From: Brugia malayi
Lineage: Eukaryota; Nematoda; Chromadorea; Rhabditida; Onchocercidae
Assembly (NCBI RefSeq): GCF_000002995.4
Contig: NW_025062478.1
Location: 8,284,001 to 8,348,000 of the forward strand
Reading direction: 5' to 3'
Length of the DNA: 64,000 nucleotides
How positions within the stretch are numbered: the stretch's first letter is position 1; the number at the start of each line of letters is the position of its first letter. A model generated the notes under the pieces. It was not told the DNA's origin, searched no databases, and worked only from the letters and a program-made list of their open reading frames with translations. This document shows, piece after piece, positions 24,911 to 38,747 of the stretch. A program made the translations under genes and the position numbers.

Positions 24911-27543
24911 TTACCCTGCAACTTCTAAATCAGAGCGCAATAGTGGATTTCGTACTTGTTTCATAAATTTATCATAGAAAATTTCATTAGCTGATCGCGT
25001 TCTTCCAGTTTCACCGAGCAGTTTATGAGCTTTTATTCGTGACAACTTGGAATGTGGAATCAAAATTTTCTTCTTTTCATAACCTATAAATAAATTCTTT
25101 TAACTTCGAAATTTTATTTTCTTTGCTAAAAATCAAGGATTAATGTGTTACGAATGAACATATGAGTAACAAAGGTTACGGATAGATTGAAATACTTATA
25201 TAGATGATAACTCATTTCCAATATAGGTTTATGGATCTGAAGCCATAAATGAGATAAAAATTTTGAATTACGTTTTCATTAGATCAAAATATTCTGTTGT
25301 AGGAAAATATGAAACATCCTTGTTACTAGAATAAATTGAATTGAATTCGTTAGTATACTTAGTAGTTCTAAGATGAAAGTGAAACAATCAGATACAAATA
25401 TTGCTTCTTCAAAGCAAATCTTTCTAAGCTATGTAAAAAGAGTGCACCAGAAGAATTACTAAAGAATTATCAACGCAATAATTTTGGCCAATTATATGCG
25501 TCTGGAGTTGAAAATTTATTATTATAAGTAATTTTGCTCTTCAAATGTGCTTTGATTCCTTAGCATGAAATCTTGTTTTGTTCAAGTCAAGGGTCAAGAA
25601 ATGATCACATGCAAAACTTTTTGAAAGTTAATCTTAAATACAAAAGAAAATTTTTCATCTTATATTCATAATTACATGTTCTAATAGATAAAATGAATTG
25701 TGATGCAGTAAAATCCGATAGCTATAGATTTATCTTCTAATCTGTTCGTTACTGAAAGCATAAAACAATCGTCTAATTCTCCAAGGAATTGAAATTTAAT
25801 GCAACAATGTTGGAATTTGAATTAATTGCGACAACACATCAAAAATCATCATTTCTCTTTCAGCAAACACTTAGTGACATACGATACCATGCATGCATGC
25901 ATACCCAATCAATTTTCTACTACCAACATTTTATTATTTTGATTTGAAGAAATCCATCCACTTAGTAAATAGAATGCTGGCAATGATGCATCTCAAATAT
26001 AATTTCCTACATTTCCTTTCCACAGTCTGTAGAAAAAGAAATAAATGCAATTTTAGCTCTGCATTGCATTAATATTTCATTGCTGAATAATTGATAATTG
26101 GTGATAATAATAATGACGATGATGACGATGATGATAATGATAATGATGATGACGATGGACCAAGGTAGCTTTTTGAAATGACATAAAGAATAAATGCAAC
26201 GTACATTATAAAATTTCAGATAAAATCTAATTCCTTTTTTTTCTGGAATTTCGAGTGATATCTGTTACACTTTCACTTGAAAAATTGTTGCCATCTTTTA
26301 CTTTACCTTAACTAAATGAAGAAAAGAATTTTTTTGCTTTCAGAGTCTCTGTTGTACATTCAGTATATGCATAAACATACCAACGTTTGCTTGTTGCATC
26401 GGCTGTTTATTCCAAGGCACATGGATTGGATTTGATTGCTGCTTGTGCCATATATCAAAATCTGATCGAATTGCTTCAAAAAAAAAAGTTTTTATAAGAT
26501 ATCAGGCACTTTTTTCTGCATTAAATTAATACTTTTATGAAGACTGTAGAATATAAATTTCTTTTAGATTATCCATATAAGATAATAAAAAATTGAAAAA
26601 ACCATAAAACTTAAAAAATATGTTAATTTTTCCACACAAAAAAAAAACTTATTCGTAAGCGTAATGTAATCTGCAAATTCACTTTTTGAGCTGTGATGAC
26701 TATCATGTGTTTGTCTTTCAACAAGCATTTCACGTGCTTTTGCCGTAAATCCACGATGAGGTGATTTTGGACTACTGAATTCATTCAATAAACTTCCAGT
26801 GCTTTCCTGAAAAGAAAGATTATTCTGATAGTCTGAAACTCATATTTTTGTTCTGATATGAATTGATAATTTTTATGCATTCGATAAAGAAATTACAGTA
26901 TATTAAATATATTATAGCAAATTATAATAATTATAAAAAATTAAAACACAAAAGAAGTCAATCGTACTGACAGCCTTTGAAAGTGATAAATGAATTAAAG
27001 ATAGGCGAAAATATGGCAGGAAGAAAAGAAATAGCAATTAATGAGATTGTTCATTCAGAAAGGAACTATTTAACAATAATAAAATGCGTTTTGAAATTTT
27101 AATGAAATCGATTTATTGCATTTTGTGAAGTTTAAAAATTAGTCAAAAAAGACAAATAAGCAGCAGAATTGACCTTCATATATTTAAAAACTTCATTTGT
27201 GGAAGTAGTAGCATTAGTCTTACAACATGAATTTATATTTTCGATTAAAAATGGACCACTTTAGATCATAAAGTAATATTCCTTAACAAAACAGCTTTTG
27301 AATTAAATTGAATCAAACCGTTTAATGAAAACAGAACCTCAAAAATGAAATAATAGATAGTTCAAATGACAGCATTAATTAAATGTGAGACCAAAATTCT
27401 AACTAAATGCAGGAAACAAACAACAAACAGAAACTTACGCTCACAACTGCAAATGGTGCTGGTGGTTCTAATAACACTTCACGAGCTTTGATTGTGAAGC
27501 CACGATGTCCTGCCAATCTGTCTTGTAAATCTAAATCAGACAT
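24911..27543 (-). CDS. C-terminal exons of repeated-motif protein
   Basis: Four in-phase exons: 27543-27439, 26806-26683, 26473-26381 and 25083-24911 (stop TAA). They give 164 residues. The second exon uses an A|GTGAAT donor because only that phase fits the next exon. Two adjacent exons each carry the same motif: HRGFTIKAREVLLEPP and HRGFTAKAREMLVERQ. A third basic block follows (ILIPHSKLSRIKAHKLLGE) and the protein ends NPLLRSDLEVAG. There is no enzyme signature or membrane segment. I do not recognise the family. The first exon begins ATG directly after TTTTTGCAG, so it could be a start. More probably it continues from the exons at 35408-38537: the join LTQ to MSDLDLQDR is in frame if the upstream exon uses the CAA|GTGGAA donor. 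Confidence 0.55.
26103..26158. repeat. GAT/GAC-rich microsatellite
   Basis: Imperfect gatgac/gatgat repeats in the intron between the last two exons of the repeated-motif gene. Confidence 0.85.
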
Positions 27544-30500
27544 CTGCAAAAATAACTATTCATTGTTGATAGATAATCTAATTTCACTTTTCGAGTTGTT
27601 ATTTGTTCTGAAAATCAAGAAGATAGAAGATCTGATACGATCAGACGGGGCGGAAATTTGCTAATTGTCATTGATGACAAAATTTGTAGCTGATTTTGTC
27701 CAATAAATAAGTTCATTGTAAAGTTTAGAGCAGCAAATAGAATTCCGAAGAAATTGCTTGAGAATACATTTCTAATTTGTGAATTCTAGTTAGCGGTGAA
27801 ATGAAAGTGATAACGAATCAAAATAAATTTGTAAATCAATTATGCCATGTGAAATCTATTCCAGACATTAGCTGTTTACGATTTGAGAAGCGGAATAAGA
27901 ATTGGAGTGCCTCATAATGTATTGGTATATGAAAAGATCTTCAGAAGTAGGCGCTCAGTTTATTTTTCAGAATTGCTTGATGTAATACCATGTCATCAAG
28001 AAGCGGCAATCATACATGGACGAGTAAAAGTCTAGATAAGTTGACTGATGCGGGATCACCTTTTATTTGTGAGTATCAATTATATGCAATAATTGGATGA
28101 GACATTATGGAAATGTGGAAGGCACAGGATTATACGGTAGCACTGATAAAGTCCTCGAGCGCTATGTTGGAAATAGCCTCTTCAAGTTGAAAATAGACAA
28201 AAGAACGGAGAACAAAAGAAAATTAAATCGTTTTAATAGCAGTCTTGTAGGACGAGTATCTCTAGGTTAACCATTAACTAGCACAATAACGACAAATGTA
28301 AACAGAATTATGAATGTTTGAGCTTAAGTAAAGTTGAGTAACAGATTCATTTAATCCTGCATACTTGGGCAGCCAACAACAAAAACTGCATATTCAACAC
28401 CTATTTAAGTGTCTTTTTTTTGTTAAATTTAAAATAACTTAATAAGACATAAAAAGCAGTGGAATATACTTAGGGCATGGAATGCAACGAAACTGATGAA
28501 TGAAAGGTAATAATTAATTAGTTAGCTCTACAACATGTGTGTTACACCATACAAATATTTCTTTTATATTATAGTTTTTTTATGCTTGAAATAATCTTAA
28601 ACATTGGGAAACGAATATTCAAAGCACAACAGCTGAGAAAATTCGTTATATTCGGGTGATCGTTTTTAAAATTAATCCTAAAAAATTTTGTTAATGATAA
28701 ATGAAAAAAAATTTTTATAGATGATAAGAAAGAAATTAAGCTTGATATATAACAATGGTTGCAGAGTTCTTAACATATGCTGAAAAGAAGCGAATATGAA
28801 AGATACATGCATTGTTAGGCTTTAGACATAAGCGTAAACACTCAGATCTAAATTTATATGCATATATTTGCATACTTTTATATACACAGATTGGATGGAT
28901 CTAACTAACTCTTCAGAAATTCATTTTCCTCAGTCGCTTAAGTTGTCAACTACACCTGAGCTTATTAAAAATATATAGCGATTGCATGATGTAATAGGGT
29001 CTTAGAAATAAGCTTATTTAAAAATCAAAAAATTAGTCAATTTTATTTCTATGACTTAGAAATTTTCGACCAATTTTTGTATAGCCAATAATTATCTTCA
29101 AGAGTTGATATTTTTTTGATCTGACATTGTCATCTGAATATAATTGGTACTAGATAGTAGTCGTATCATTTATCTTCGCGTGTTAACATCGTACTAACTA
29201 ATTCGTGAATTGAGTAATACATTGTTTTTTTTTTTTTTCTTTTCGAAAAACAGGGAATTTGAACGCTTGAATTAAACTCTTCCAAATAAAAAGGATTTTC
29301 TGAGTTCAGCTCAAAGTTTTATTAGCAAGGCTTATTAGCCCAAATTAGTCTGAATTCCTCAATAAGGAAAGATAATTTATTAATAAGTGAATGATATAAC
29401 ATACAAATTACAATTCTCAGGACAAAAAGTAAATAAATAAATAAAATAAAAGTAAAAGACAACTTGTGACAATTATTTACTTTCCAGACATCAGTGGTCG
29501 TAAGCTTTGGATAATCATATAATGAAGAAGAAGAATAATAGTTCACATAGCAGGTATTCATAAATTGATTATTTTATAAACAGATAGTCATGTGGATGGA
29601 TTACCAATCAATGGAACGATGATTCGATCATTCAGTTAATCCAATTTCTCTGATTGTTTGGAACAAAAGAAATGTGATAAAACTAATCAAATTGGGTTTC
29701 AGTAAATCGCACGAATTAATTTAGATCAAACAAAAAAATGAAACAAAGAAACGGAAAACAAAATAAATGAATAACATAAGAACAGGAAATTGAATAAAAT
29801 TAATTATACAAATAAACTATACTTTCCTTTATATTATACTTAGATGATGAGATAAGAAGAGAAAATCTTACAGTATTAGTTTATCCATAAAGAGAAGATT
29901 GAATAGCTTTTAGTTTCTTTAAGAATAGCAAAGTAAGATTTCTTATTTTTTTTCCTGTTCAAAAAGGAAGGAAAAATGAATTTCTCTATTCTTTAGTGGC
30001 TACACTAATTTGAAAACTTCCACATCAGCGCCATTTAGACTCACTATAACGAGAAAGTCCAATTTTTCTTTCAAATAATGGCCTGAATGCCTCTCTTCTG
30101 CTTTTTCTTTTTTTTTCTGATGCTTCAATCATACAACAAATAACCTTTTAGTTAATAATTGCTATACTAACTTTTATTGAAAATAGCTATGTCTGCTACT
30201 GACAATTTGCCAAAGTGACAGTTTATTAAACAAATTGAAAGCAGACAAGAGCTGAAATGAACTGATGTTCCAGAAAAATCAATAATTAATTACTCGGATG
30301 GGTGTAAGACTGATTGATTTCTCTTCCACTTTCATCCGATAACAATTTTGCCTATCTTTGTCTGTCTTTAAATTTAGTAGAATGCAGTATTCCAAAATAT
30401 AATTATTTATTCAAAATTTTAAGAAAAAATTCGTCTACGTACAAATACATACTTTCATAAATATTCAATTTCATAAATCTAATATTTTTCTTTTATTTCA

Positions 30501-33500
30501 AAATTATATTTTATTATTACATCAAAGGAAAAAAATTTCCTTTACTTCTGTAACTGGATGATAAAATCTCGTATTAGCTTCAGCTTATTTCATATTAATT
30601 TAAATTTGATACAATTCAGTATTTCAAAGCACTACCTAATCATTTATTCAAAACTTTTTGAAGTGCTGAAAATGCATGAAAAACTTCCCGATTTTAATGA
30701 TAATCAAAAAAAAAAAAACTCACATTGTTTTCACAAAATACATTTTATTGCAACCAATAAATAAATAAATGAATTCCTATTTTCAAAGGTTTTTGTTGCT
30801 TAAAATGATTTGCATGAAAATAGAACTTCAATATAAACAAAAAATTTTTATATATATAATAAATTATCTGAAAGTTGCTGTCGAAATAGTATTTGATATA
30901 TAGCATCAACTCGTTAACGAAAATAAGAAAGAAATTAATTTTCACTAATTCCTAATTATGCAAAGAGTTGAAGGTTAAACTTCTGAGAATGTTCCCGGTT
31001 AAGAACTCTTCTCGTATTCCTATTCCTTCGAATAGTAGTAAGTAACATCTCAATTGTCTTAATTTCAAAACAAATATCATATTTGGTTGGGGAACTTAGC
31101 ATACACTGAAAGAATTTCACAGGAATTTTTGCTTGGATTTTTGAATAGAACGGTTAACCTGAAAACTATTATTGTTATTTTGAAATTATTTGTCATTTAT
31201 TTATTTATTTTTAATGCTTTTTATTTGAAAATATTAATAGAACTATTCGCATTAATTTCTAAATTTTCTACTCTTTCTCAGTGACATTTTTATCAAAAAT
31301 ATTTCATACTGATGATTAACACAAATCAAAATACCAGTAATAGTTTCAGGTTAACTGTTCCACTCAAAAACCCAAGCAGCTAATCAACGAAAAATTCAAC
31401 TTCGTTGACAATATCAAATTTGAAAAATAAAAAAGAAATCATATCACAACAATCTTTCGGAATATACTAAATTCCCTAATAAAATATGGATCTTGAAGGA
31501 TTTAAGCAGCAGGTAATCTTAGATATATAATTGAATGGTTTCAGTTTTTAAAATCACAACACTGATGAATTCTCATTAATACATATTTGGTAGCATTACA
31601 ATAATTTTGAATTCTTGAAGTATATAAAGTAAACAATTTCAGCTTAATGAAACCGTTTCGATTTCTGTTGATTTATTACCATTAGCATCAATAAAGAGCT
31701 GATTTTAGTATCTTGAAGTGAATTTTATTCTTTCCATAAACAGAATAATGAAAGCGGAAGGAATTAATTATAACGTTAATTAATTATTCCATGATCCTAA
31801 TGAATAGGTAATAAAGTGTGATATAATTTGTTTGCTGTGATTGGGTGGAGATAATATAATCACAGTTTAATTATTTCACAATATCTTAATGCTTGCTGCT
31901 TATTAACAACACAAATTTCTTTTATATGCCATAAGTCACCAAAATTTGTATCAAACTCAAAAAGGAAAGACAACTTAGCTTCAAATGTAACTTCGCACAA
32001 AAATTACTTCAGAAGAAAGAATTTTAATACATTTTCACCCAAATATAATCATTAAAGTTTTCATAAATGACTTTGGATAAGCCATTTTCTGCTAGATTCT
32101 AGGAAATTCGAGTTAACTTAAGAATCAGGTAAAAATGCATCACTTAAATTTCGTAAAAAGTGACGCTCGAAATGAAGCTTTTTTTTTGTAAATCTAATAT
32201 AATTGAAAATCACTGATTTAAAATTTTAATTATAACCTAAAATAAAAGTAAATAATTGTCTGATTGTGAAAAGCACGATTGCATATATTCGCTCATTTAT
32301 ATAAAACTCAAAAATGATAATTATTATGATATTCTTCGAAAGGAGTTATCAATATATTTGACAACAAACAGAGAATGACCTCGTCATCGAATTGGATATC
32401 CTCAGTTTTCATCGTTCAGTATATTTTTGGAACAACAACAATATTAAAAACAAAAAAATTACTTACAACTTTACTAATCCTTAGCGCAAAGTTGGTGTCA
32501 AACAAATAAAATTGAGAAGGAATAGCCTTTTTAGCTATCTTTTAAAACAAAAATTCTCGCTGTTCATAATAGAGCTGGATCGGTTGGGTGCAAAATCCTA
32601 GGCCGAAAGAAATGCTAAAACGCGCAAGCCAGCCTATTTATTTATTGATCCTTTGATTAACAGTTGACAGATGACAATTTGCGCTCTTTACACCTGTCAT
32701 GAGGACAAAATAAATATTGTTTGCAAAGAACTTCACTTTTTTTCAAAAGCCAAACCACCACTGTTTTTCAGTTATATTTTGAAACACACCGAAAAATCAA
32801 GACGAACCTGACTGAAAATGTCTAACATACCGGCAATACCTATTCAGATACTTTAACTCTCTGTCCTAAATTATCTTCTGACATTAACATTAAGGCCTGT
32901 AACTACAAAGGTGGTTGAATCCCAAATGTCTTCACTTTCATTTCCTTCATGAGTGAGTGGAAACAGATATAAAAAAAGAAAAACGTTATTTAAAAAGAAA
33001 TGAAATCCGACAGGTATGGGATTTTAATGGTAGAGCTCTAACCCTTTATGACCAACCAATTATGGCAATATTGTATCCTGCTTTACTTATACACATCAGA
33101 GAATAGAAAAATGAAAATGAAGTTTTCAGAACAAATTAGATTCACAAGTAGTTTCTTTAATAAAAACGGTTTGGAAAATAAAAAAAACCGCTTAGAAAAT
33201 GATTTAAATTAATCGTACTAAACCCAACTAAAAAATCTCCCAGTTAAGTTAATCTAAAGACATGACAACTGGTAACTTACTTTTTATCTACGAAATTTAT
33301 ATCCTTTAAATGATTCAAAATTTACTGGAGATCCATATTAGTCATTACGGTCGATCTAACATAAGATTTGCAAATAGCTCTGAGCTGCTGAATTGAGCTA
33401 AACTTCTTTCATTATGCTCTAAACAAGTAAATTTCATAAACATAAATAATTTATAAACAAGTATTTGTTGTAAAATCAATTTACAACTGTGAATTATCAA

Positions 33501-35407
33501 TTGCAAGTACCAAGCTGCAAACTTTATTACTGTAATTGTAACAACATCCGCCTTTCAGGAATTAATCGAACTGATGCAAAATTGTTTGAATCCTTCCTTT
33601 ATGATCAACTATCAACTTATCCTCCAATCTTTCGGAACTTTTTCTCTTTTATATAATCAGCATTTTTAAATTATTCTTTTATATTTAAAAGTATTATGCC
33701 ACAAACATCCCAGAAATATTCCACAAACATTCTTACTGTAATTTTTATTAAACTTGAAAACTATGATAATAATATGGTTACTGAAAGGTAACTGCTGATC
33801 ACTTGTGTTGAAAGATGTCAACGTGTTAGCATGATGTTCTTATCAATAAGTCTATATTTTATCAGTAAGCTTGAAAGAATATCATTAACAATAATTTCTT
33901 TAAGTTCACTCATTTTTTGCTCATTCCAAATTTTATAAGTGAAACTCTAAAAGAAATTCAAATTATAATTGCCAAATTTTTTGTATTTTAATTGTGATCA
34001 AGTAGATGAGAAATAGCACTAAAATCGTTAGAAATATTTAACGGATAGAAACAAATAAAAGGAGAAATGCAGTAGAAAACACTTAGATACGTGAATACTC
34101 AAAACGCGAATACTGGATACGTAAATACGTGAATACTAGAAACGTGAACAGGTGAGTATGTGAATAGGTGAATACTAGAAAAAGAAAGAGGAGAAGCGTT
34201 ATTTACCATCACGGTAATTCATCGATTTCACTTCAGAAACATTAAGAAAGGAGTAATAGTAAGAATGTGTTCATAAACAACGAAAATTTTCCTTTGCTTC
34301 ATCTAGTTCCTATTGATTGCATGTAATAAACAACTTATTGATTCAACTTTACAGCCTAATTAAGTTGGAATTTAATGACTCTTCTTGTTTTCACGAATTG
34401 CCCTACGAATGATTGAACCGAATTAAATGGATAAATAAACGACAGATATTCATGCAGGTATGCTTTAATTATTTAATTGCTATAGTAGCTAGCTGGGATG
34501 TCGGCATAGTATACTGTCCGATTGGTATCGTATGCTGTTTCCAAAAAGAAAATTTATTATAATGTTTAAACCTATTAAGGTACTGTTCATTTGGTTACGC
34601 ATCAATGAAATTCGGAATGTAAATCAAAAAATATAGTAGTAAATATATTTGTCAAAACTGTGTTGTCAATTCTCAAGTAGACGGGATGAAATGATAAGAA
34701 GCCAGTGCTAATTATTTAATTTAAATCTATTCTTATTTTTCATTTCTTCAACTGTAAGAAGCAATTTAAAGTTTTCAAAGAATGAATATTTCCGTTGTGT
34801 TTATGGCTTAGACATGTTTGGAAAGAAAGTGAGGTTTTTGACATTTAAGTTTTCAAGGATCCCTCATATGAATTATTCAAATATGTGGGATATATGGGTC
34901 AATTTCTAAGGAGTGCTTTCAGTTATGATTTTTTTCTAATATACAATGCACAACGTCAAAATGAATTTCAATTCAGCTATTTTCAAGTGAACTGTGATTC
35001 GAAATAATCATAATTCTGCAAAAGTTCTTCCAGAAGTTGGCCATGTTTGGATGCATAGGTAATAGCGTGTAATATAGGCAAGAAAGGTATGATAATGTGA
35101 TGATTCATTGGTTTTAGGTACATTTGCGTCGAGTTTTTACTCATTTCTTCACTCGCACCTACAATTTCTAAGTTATGAATACACAGAATAGAACGAATTT
35201 CAAATATTTATTTTTTCCATAAATTTTTAGTTGAACAATTCCACATTTATGAAATACTTCATTCCGCGATGTAGCTTAACTGCATGTTGATTAAATTCTC
35301 CAGCTAAGAAATAAGAGTTCTCGAGACAGGGACAGATAGTCGGATGAGTAGGTTAGAAACCGTTCAACAATCTTCTATATTTTGAAAAAACGGAAATGAA
35401 CTGATAC
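27544..35407. other. 7.9-kb gap, probably one large intron
   Basis: AT-rich DNA with no recognised gene on either strand. If the flanking minus-strand exons belong to one gene, this is its largest intron. Possible small exons occur, for example minus 32468-32537, whose end reads FDTNFALRISKV before GTAAGT, but acceptors are weak and I do not call them. A degenerate GTGAATA minisatellite lies at 34085-34172. Confidence 0.4.
34085..34172. repeat. Degenerate GTGAATA-type minisatellite
   Basis: Units such as tacgtgaatact, acgcgaatactgg, tacgtgaatactag, acgtgaacagg, tatgtgaatagg and tgaatactag follow each other for about 90 bases with variable spacing. Confidence 0.7.
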
Positions 35408-38400
35408 CTTCCACTTGAGTAAGATCTTCCGGCGAATAAGGATCAAATGAAACTGGTTTCACAATTGTTGGCAGCAATTTCACTTTACAATTTTCGTTCA
35501 GTTCTCCTGCTGCATCCGAATAAATTCCTACATCTTGTCCACAATAGCAGTACGAATCAATCTAATTATTTATGCTCAGCAAAAGTGACACATATCAATA
35601 AAGAACCAAACTATTCAATGGACGACAAGTTTGATGCAATGCTGACAAAAAGAAAGCATGAATCAGAGTCTAGCACTAGGATTAAATAAATAAAGCGAAA
35701 TGGTAATATATATTAGTCAACAACTTATTAATCCTGCAAATCTAACAGTACTGTCTTACCGGAATAACCTCTGTGGGTGAAGGAGTTTCTTCAGCTATAT
35801 GAAGTTTTGTAGCACTGACAGATTCGACTGATTTGGTCTGCAATGAGTGAGAAAATTCTTAATTATGATCTGAAAAAATTATTTCGACCAATCATTCGAA
35901 ACCATTCTTTCTCATTCATTTTAATTTTTTAAATTAAAATTAAAGATAGGAAACGACAGAATATAAAGAATGCTAAAAAATCTTTACATATCTTTCGATT
36001 GTAGGAATTGCATTGATGACAATTTTCCTGCATTCGAAGTTAATATCTAACATGAATCATATTTGAGGGCAAATTAGAACATTCAAGTTTGAAAATATTA
36101 GCAGAAAGAACATGTTATTTATTTACCATTGATCTATGATCAATGGTAAATAATTAAGGAAAATAAATATCGAAGATTCCCTCGGAAGATGTCCAAGAGA
36201 GAGAGAGAGAGAGAGAGAGATAATGCCTTCTAACTCGAATGAATCTATTCACAAATGATTAATATGATTGCATTAAGTATTATTAGGTACTATGATTGTA
36301 AAAGATACAATAAAATGCATTACGCAATAACTTGATTTCTCGTTAAAATTATAATCTGTTGGTATTTATATACCTTATCGTCCCTCAATTCTTCTGACTT
36401 CTCCGATGGCAGTAATATTTTTGGCTGAAATTTTAAAAGCAAATGTATAAATAGACATCATAAAATCTCGAGCTTTTCAAAATGTCATCAAACCTCAAAA
36501 ACTTTAATTCAAACTATACATTAAATGCAGTATGCTTTTTAGTAACAATACCGTACGAACGAAATTAGCCTTTTAATACATCATTCCATCCGTGGACCGA
36601 AGTGGTCAACTACCCACTGATTGCGATTTGCACAAAGTCTAATAATATTTACCAATTCTTTGTGCTTCCGGATAATTACAGGTGGATAACTTTCACTCGA
36701 ATATTGGTCCTTGCTCTTTTCCTACATTAAATCAACAATTTGAAGATTAGTCAGATTACTACAAAAAGTTTAGTAGGTCATTTAGACCTAAAGTCAAACA
36801 ATAAATAAGTAGAATTTTTTGAAACAAAAATTACCGGTGAAGAAGTTGATGAGATGCCAACTTCCAGTGGTTGCACATAACTGCTAAAGATGAATGAGTG
36901 TTCATTAATCTAATTAAAAAATACACAAATTTCACATCAGCGATGAATTTTTTATCAGAATAACTGAAAATGTTAAGAGTCAAAAATCAAAAGAAGAATC
37001 AAAAAAAAAATGGCGAATAATCTTTACGATGGCGAATGATCTTTAATTTTTCTTGATGTGCTGGATATATCCTAAAAAGTACTTCCTTAATAAGAAGCAC
37101 GGTTGATTAACATTTTTTTTTTAAAAAAAAAAAGCATTCTCTGCAGTATAATAAAAAGTTAAAAATAGTAATGAAATATTAATGCAATACCTACATACTA
37201 TCAAAATTTCATATATAATTCAAGTAAAATTAGCAGAAAGAAAAACCAAAAAATTTAAACAACCAACCGAAATTTTGGAAAAAATCTTTGAATCAAAAAA
37301 AAAAAAGAAAATTTAATTAAATTGAATCCAGATAAAAATTTAATTCTAGATGAGTTGTAATCAGATATAGCAAAATCTAACTGCATGTGATAAGTTAAAT
37401 CATCACCAAAATATTGAAATAAGCATTGAAAATTTGGTAGGAAAATTGATATAAGAAGAAAAATGAAATTGACTAGATAATAATTAAAATTATTAGAAAC
37501 ATGACATGAATTATATGTAAATGTCTTAATGGAAAGACTAGAAGATGAAAATTTGGCATAATCATCATTTCTCATCGTTTTTTAAATACATGTGGAAATT
37601 TAAGAACGATTCATTTTCTTTTGATAAAACGAACCAATTTAGTTGAGCTGTTGCCAAAAGTTTCATTAGAAGTGGTGTGAGTCATTTTTGCTGAATTAGT
37701 GACTTTTTTCCTGAATAACGAAAGTTGAACGAATGGTTTTGAAATGTTGAATTTTTTTTTAAAAAAAAAAGGCTTTTAGAATAAAAAATGCTGTGAGATA
37801 ATTCAAAATTTTCTATTTCTGAATTATAAATCCTATGATACTTCAACTGCAGAATTTGTCATTGAGATTAAACAACTGATTCAACAACCATACTGGCTTT
37901 TTCGTTACGACAGCTTCCCTGCTGAATCTCGAAAAATCTTGCTATCCGAAACGCAACATCATCTTTTCGACGTAGCTCTTACTTACGTGTGCAAGGCGTG
38001 TTTCGATAACATAATACGTCGAGGCGTTTGAAAACGTCCTCTCTTTTTCCGTAGTGGTCTTCCCGCTGTTTTTATTTCTTTATCCAAATTCATATCTTTA
38101 TGGCTTCTCTCCTATAATTGTAATTCTTAATTTATTTTTTAAAGATGGAATAGGATAGTCATGAAAAAGCAAAAATTTCAGGTATAAGCAGTAAACATTT
38201 TCAGGATTTCCTTTCCTTATATACTGATAATGGCATAATATATTCAAATTTTTTTTTTGCTTCTGAAGTTAACATCAAATCAGTTGCTATTAATTGATAA
38301 AAATATTCTCAAATGGTGTTTTGAAAATTTCCTTAACTGAAATATTCAAGTTAACAATGACCATTAGTAATAAGTTTTTAATACAACAACAAATTGGTAA

Positions 38401-38537
38401 TTTAAACAAATTGAACAAATGTAACGCTCGAAATGAAACACCTTTTTCTTCAAGAAATAATATAATAGGACGGAGCAAGCGGCAACGGTGACACATACTC
38501 CTATAGCGTACACTCCAATAGTTGTTTTACTTTTCAT
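35408..38537 (-). CDS. N-terminal exons of membrane-anchored protein
   Basis: Seven exons join in phase: 38537-38442, 38111-37987, 36883-36835, 36721-36653, 36424-36374, 35837-35760 and 35561-35408 (or 35415). The start MKSKTTIGVYAIGVCVTVAA leads a single membrane span ending LLYYFLKKK. A strongly basic segment follows (GRPLRKKRGRFQTPRRIM), then a long Ser/Glu/Pro-rich, low-complexity region (ISSTSSP, LPSEKSEELRDDK, EETPSPTEVIP), then a segment with Tyr-Cys-Tyr-Cys and PYSPEDLTQ. By the positive-inside rule the tail faces the cytosol. The last exon has two possible donors: G|GTATCAG is the better match, but CAA|GTGGAA gives the phase needed to continue into the exons at 27543. Joined, the protein would be about 369 residues. 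Family unknown. Confidence 0.55.
36119..36153. repeat. Perfect 16-bp hairpin in an intron
   Basis: Arms of 16 bases (core ATTTACCATTGATC and GATCAATGGTAAAT) separated by TAT. It lies in an intron of the membrane-anchored gene, 45 bases from a GA microsatellite. Confidence 0.9.
36196..36220. repeat. (GA)n microsatellite
   Basis: About twelve uninterrupted GA units in an intron of the membrane-anchored gene. Confidence 0.95.
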
Positions 38538-38642
38538 GCTTAGTTTTCTTAAAAACAAAATTATTCAAATTATGGAATTAAAATTCATAAGGAATATAGT
38601 ATGTTCTAGTCTCTTCAGTCTACTCTTCTATTTCTTTGGGAT

Positions 38643-38747
38643 ACTTTTAACATGATTCAAATAGTATGTTCCAAGCTATGATGAGAAAATTATTACTTTT
38701 AACATGATTCAAATAATATGTTCCAAGCTATAATGAGAAAATTATTA
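38643..38747. repeat. 52-bp tandem duplication
   Basis: The segment beginning ACTTTTAACATGATTCAAAT at 38643 repeats at 38695 with two visible G/A differences (atagtatg/ataatatg and ctatgatg/ctataatg). Confidence 0.95.

Noticed and set aside
32468..32537. Possible minus-strand exon ending FDTNFALRISKV before GTAAGT
   Set aside because: The donor is good, but the acceptor is poor (TTTTAAAAG) and a 20-codon open stretch is expected by chance.
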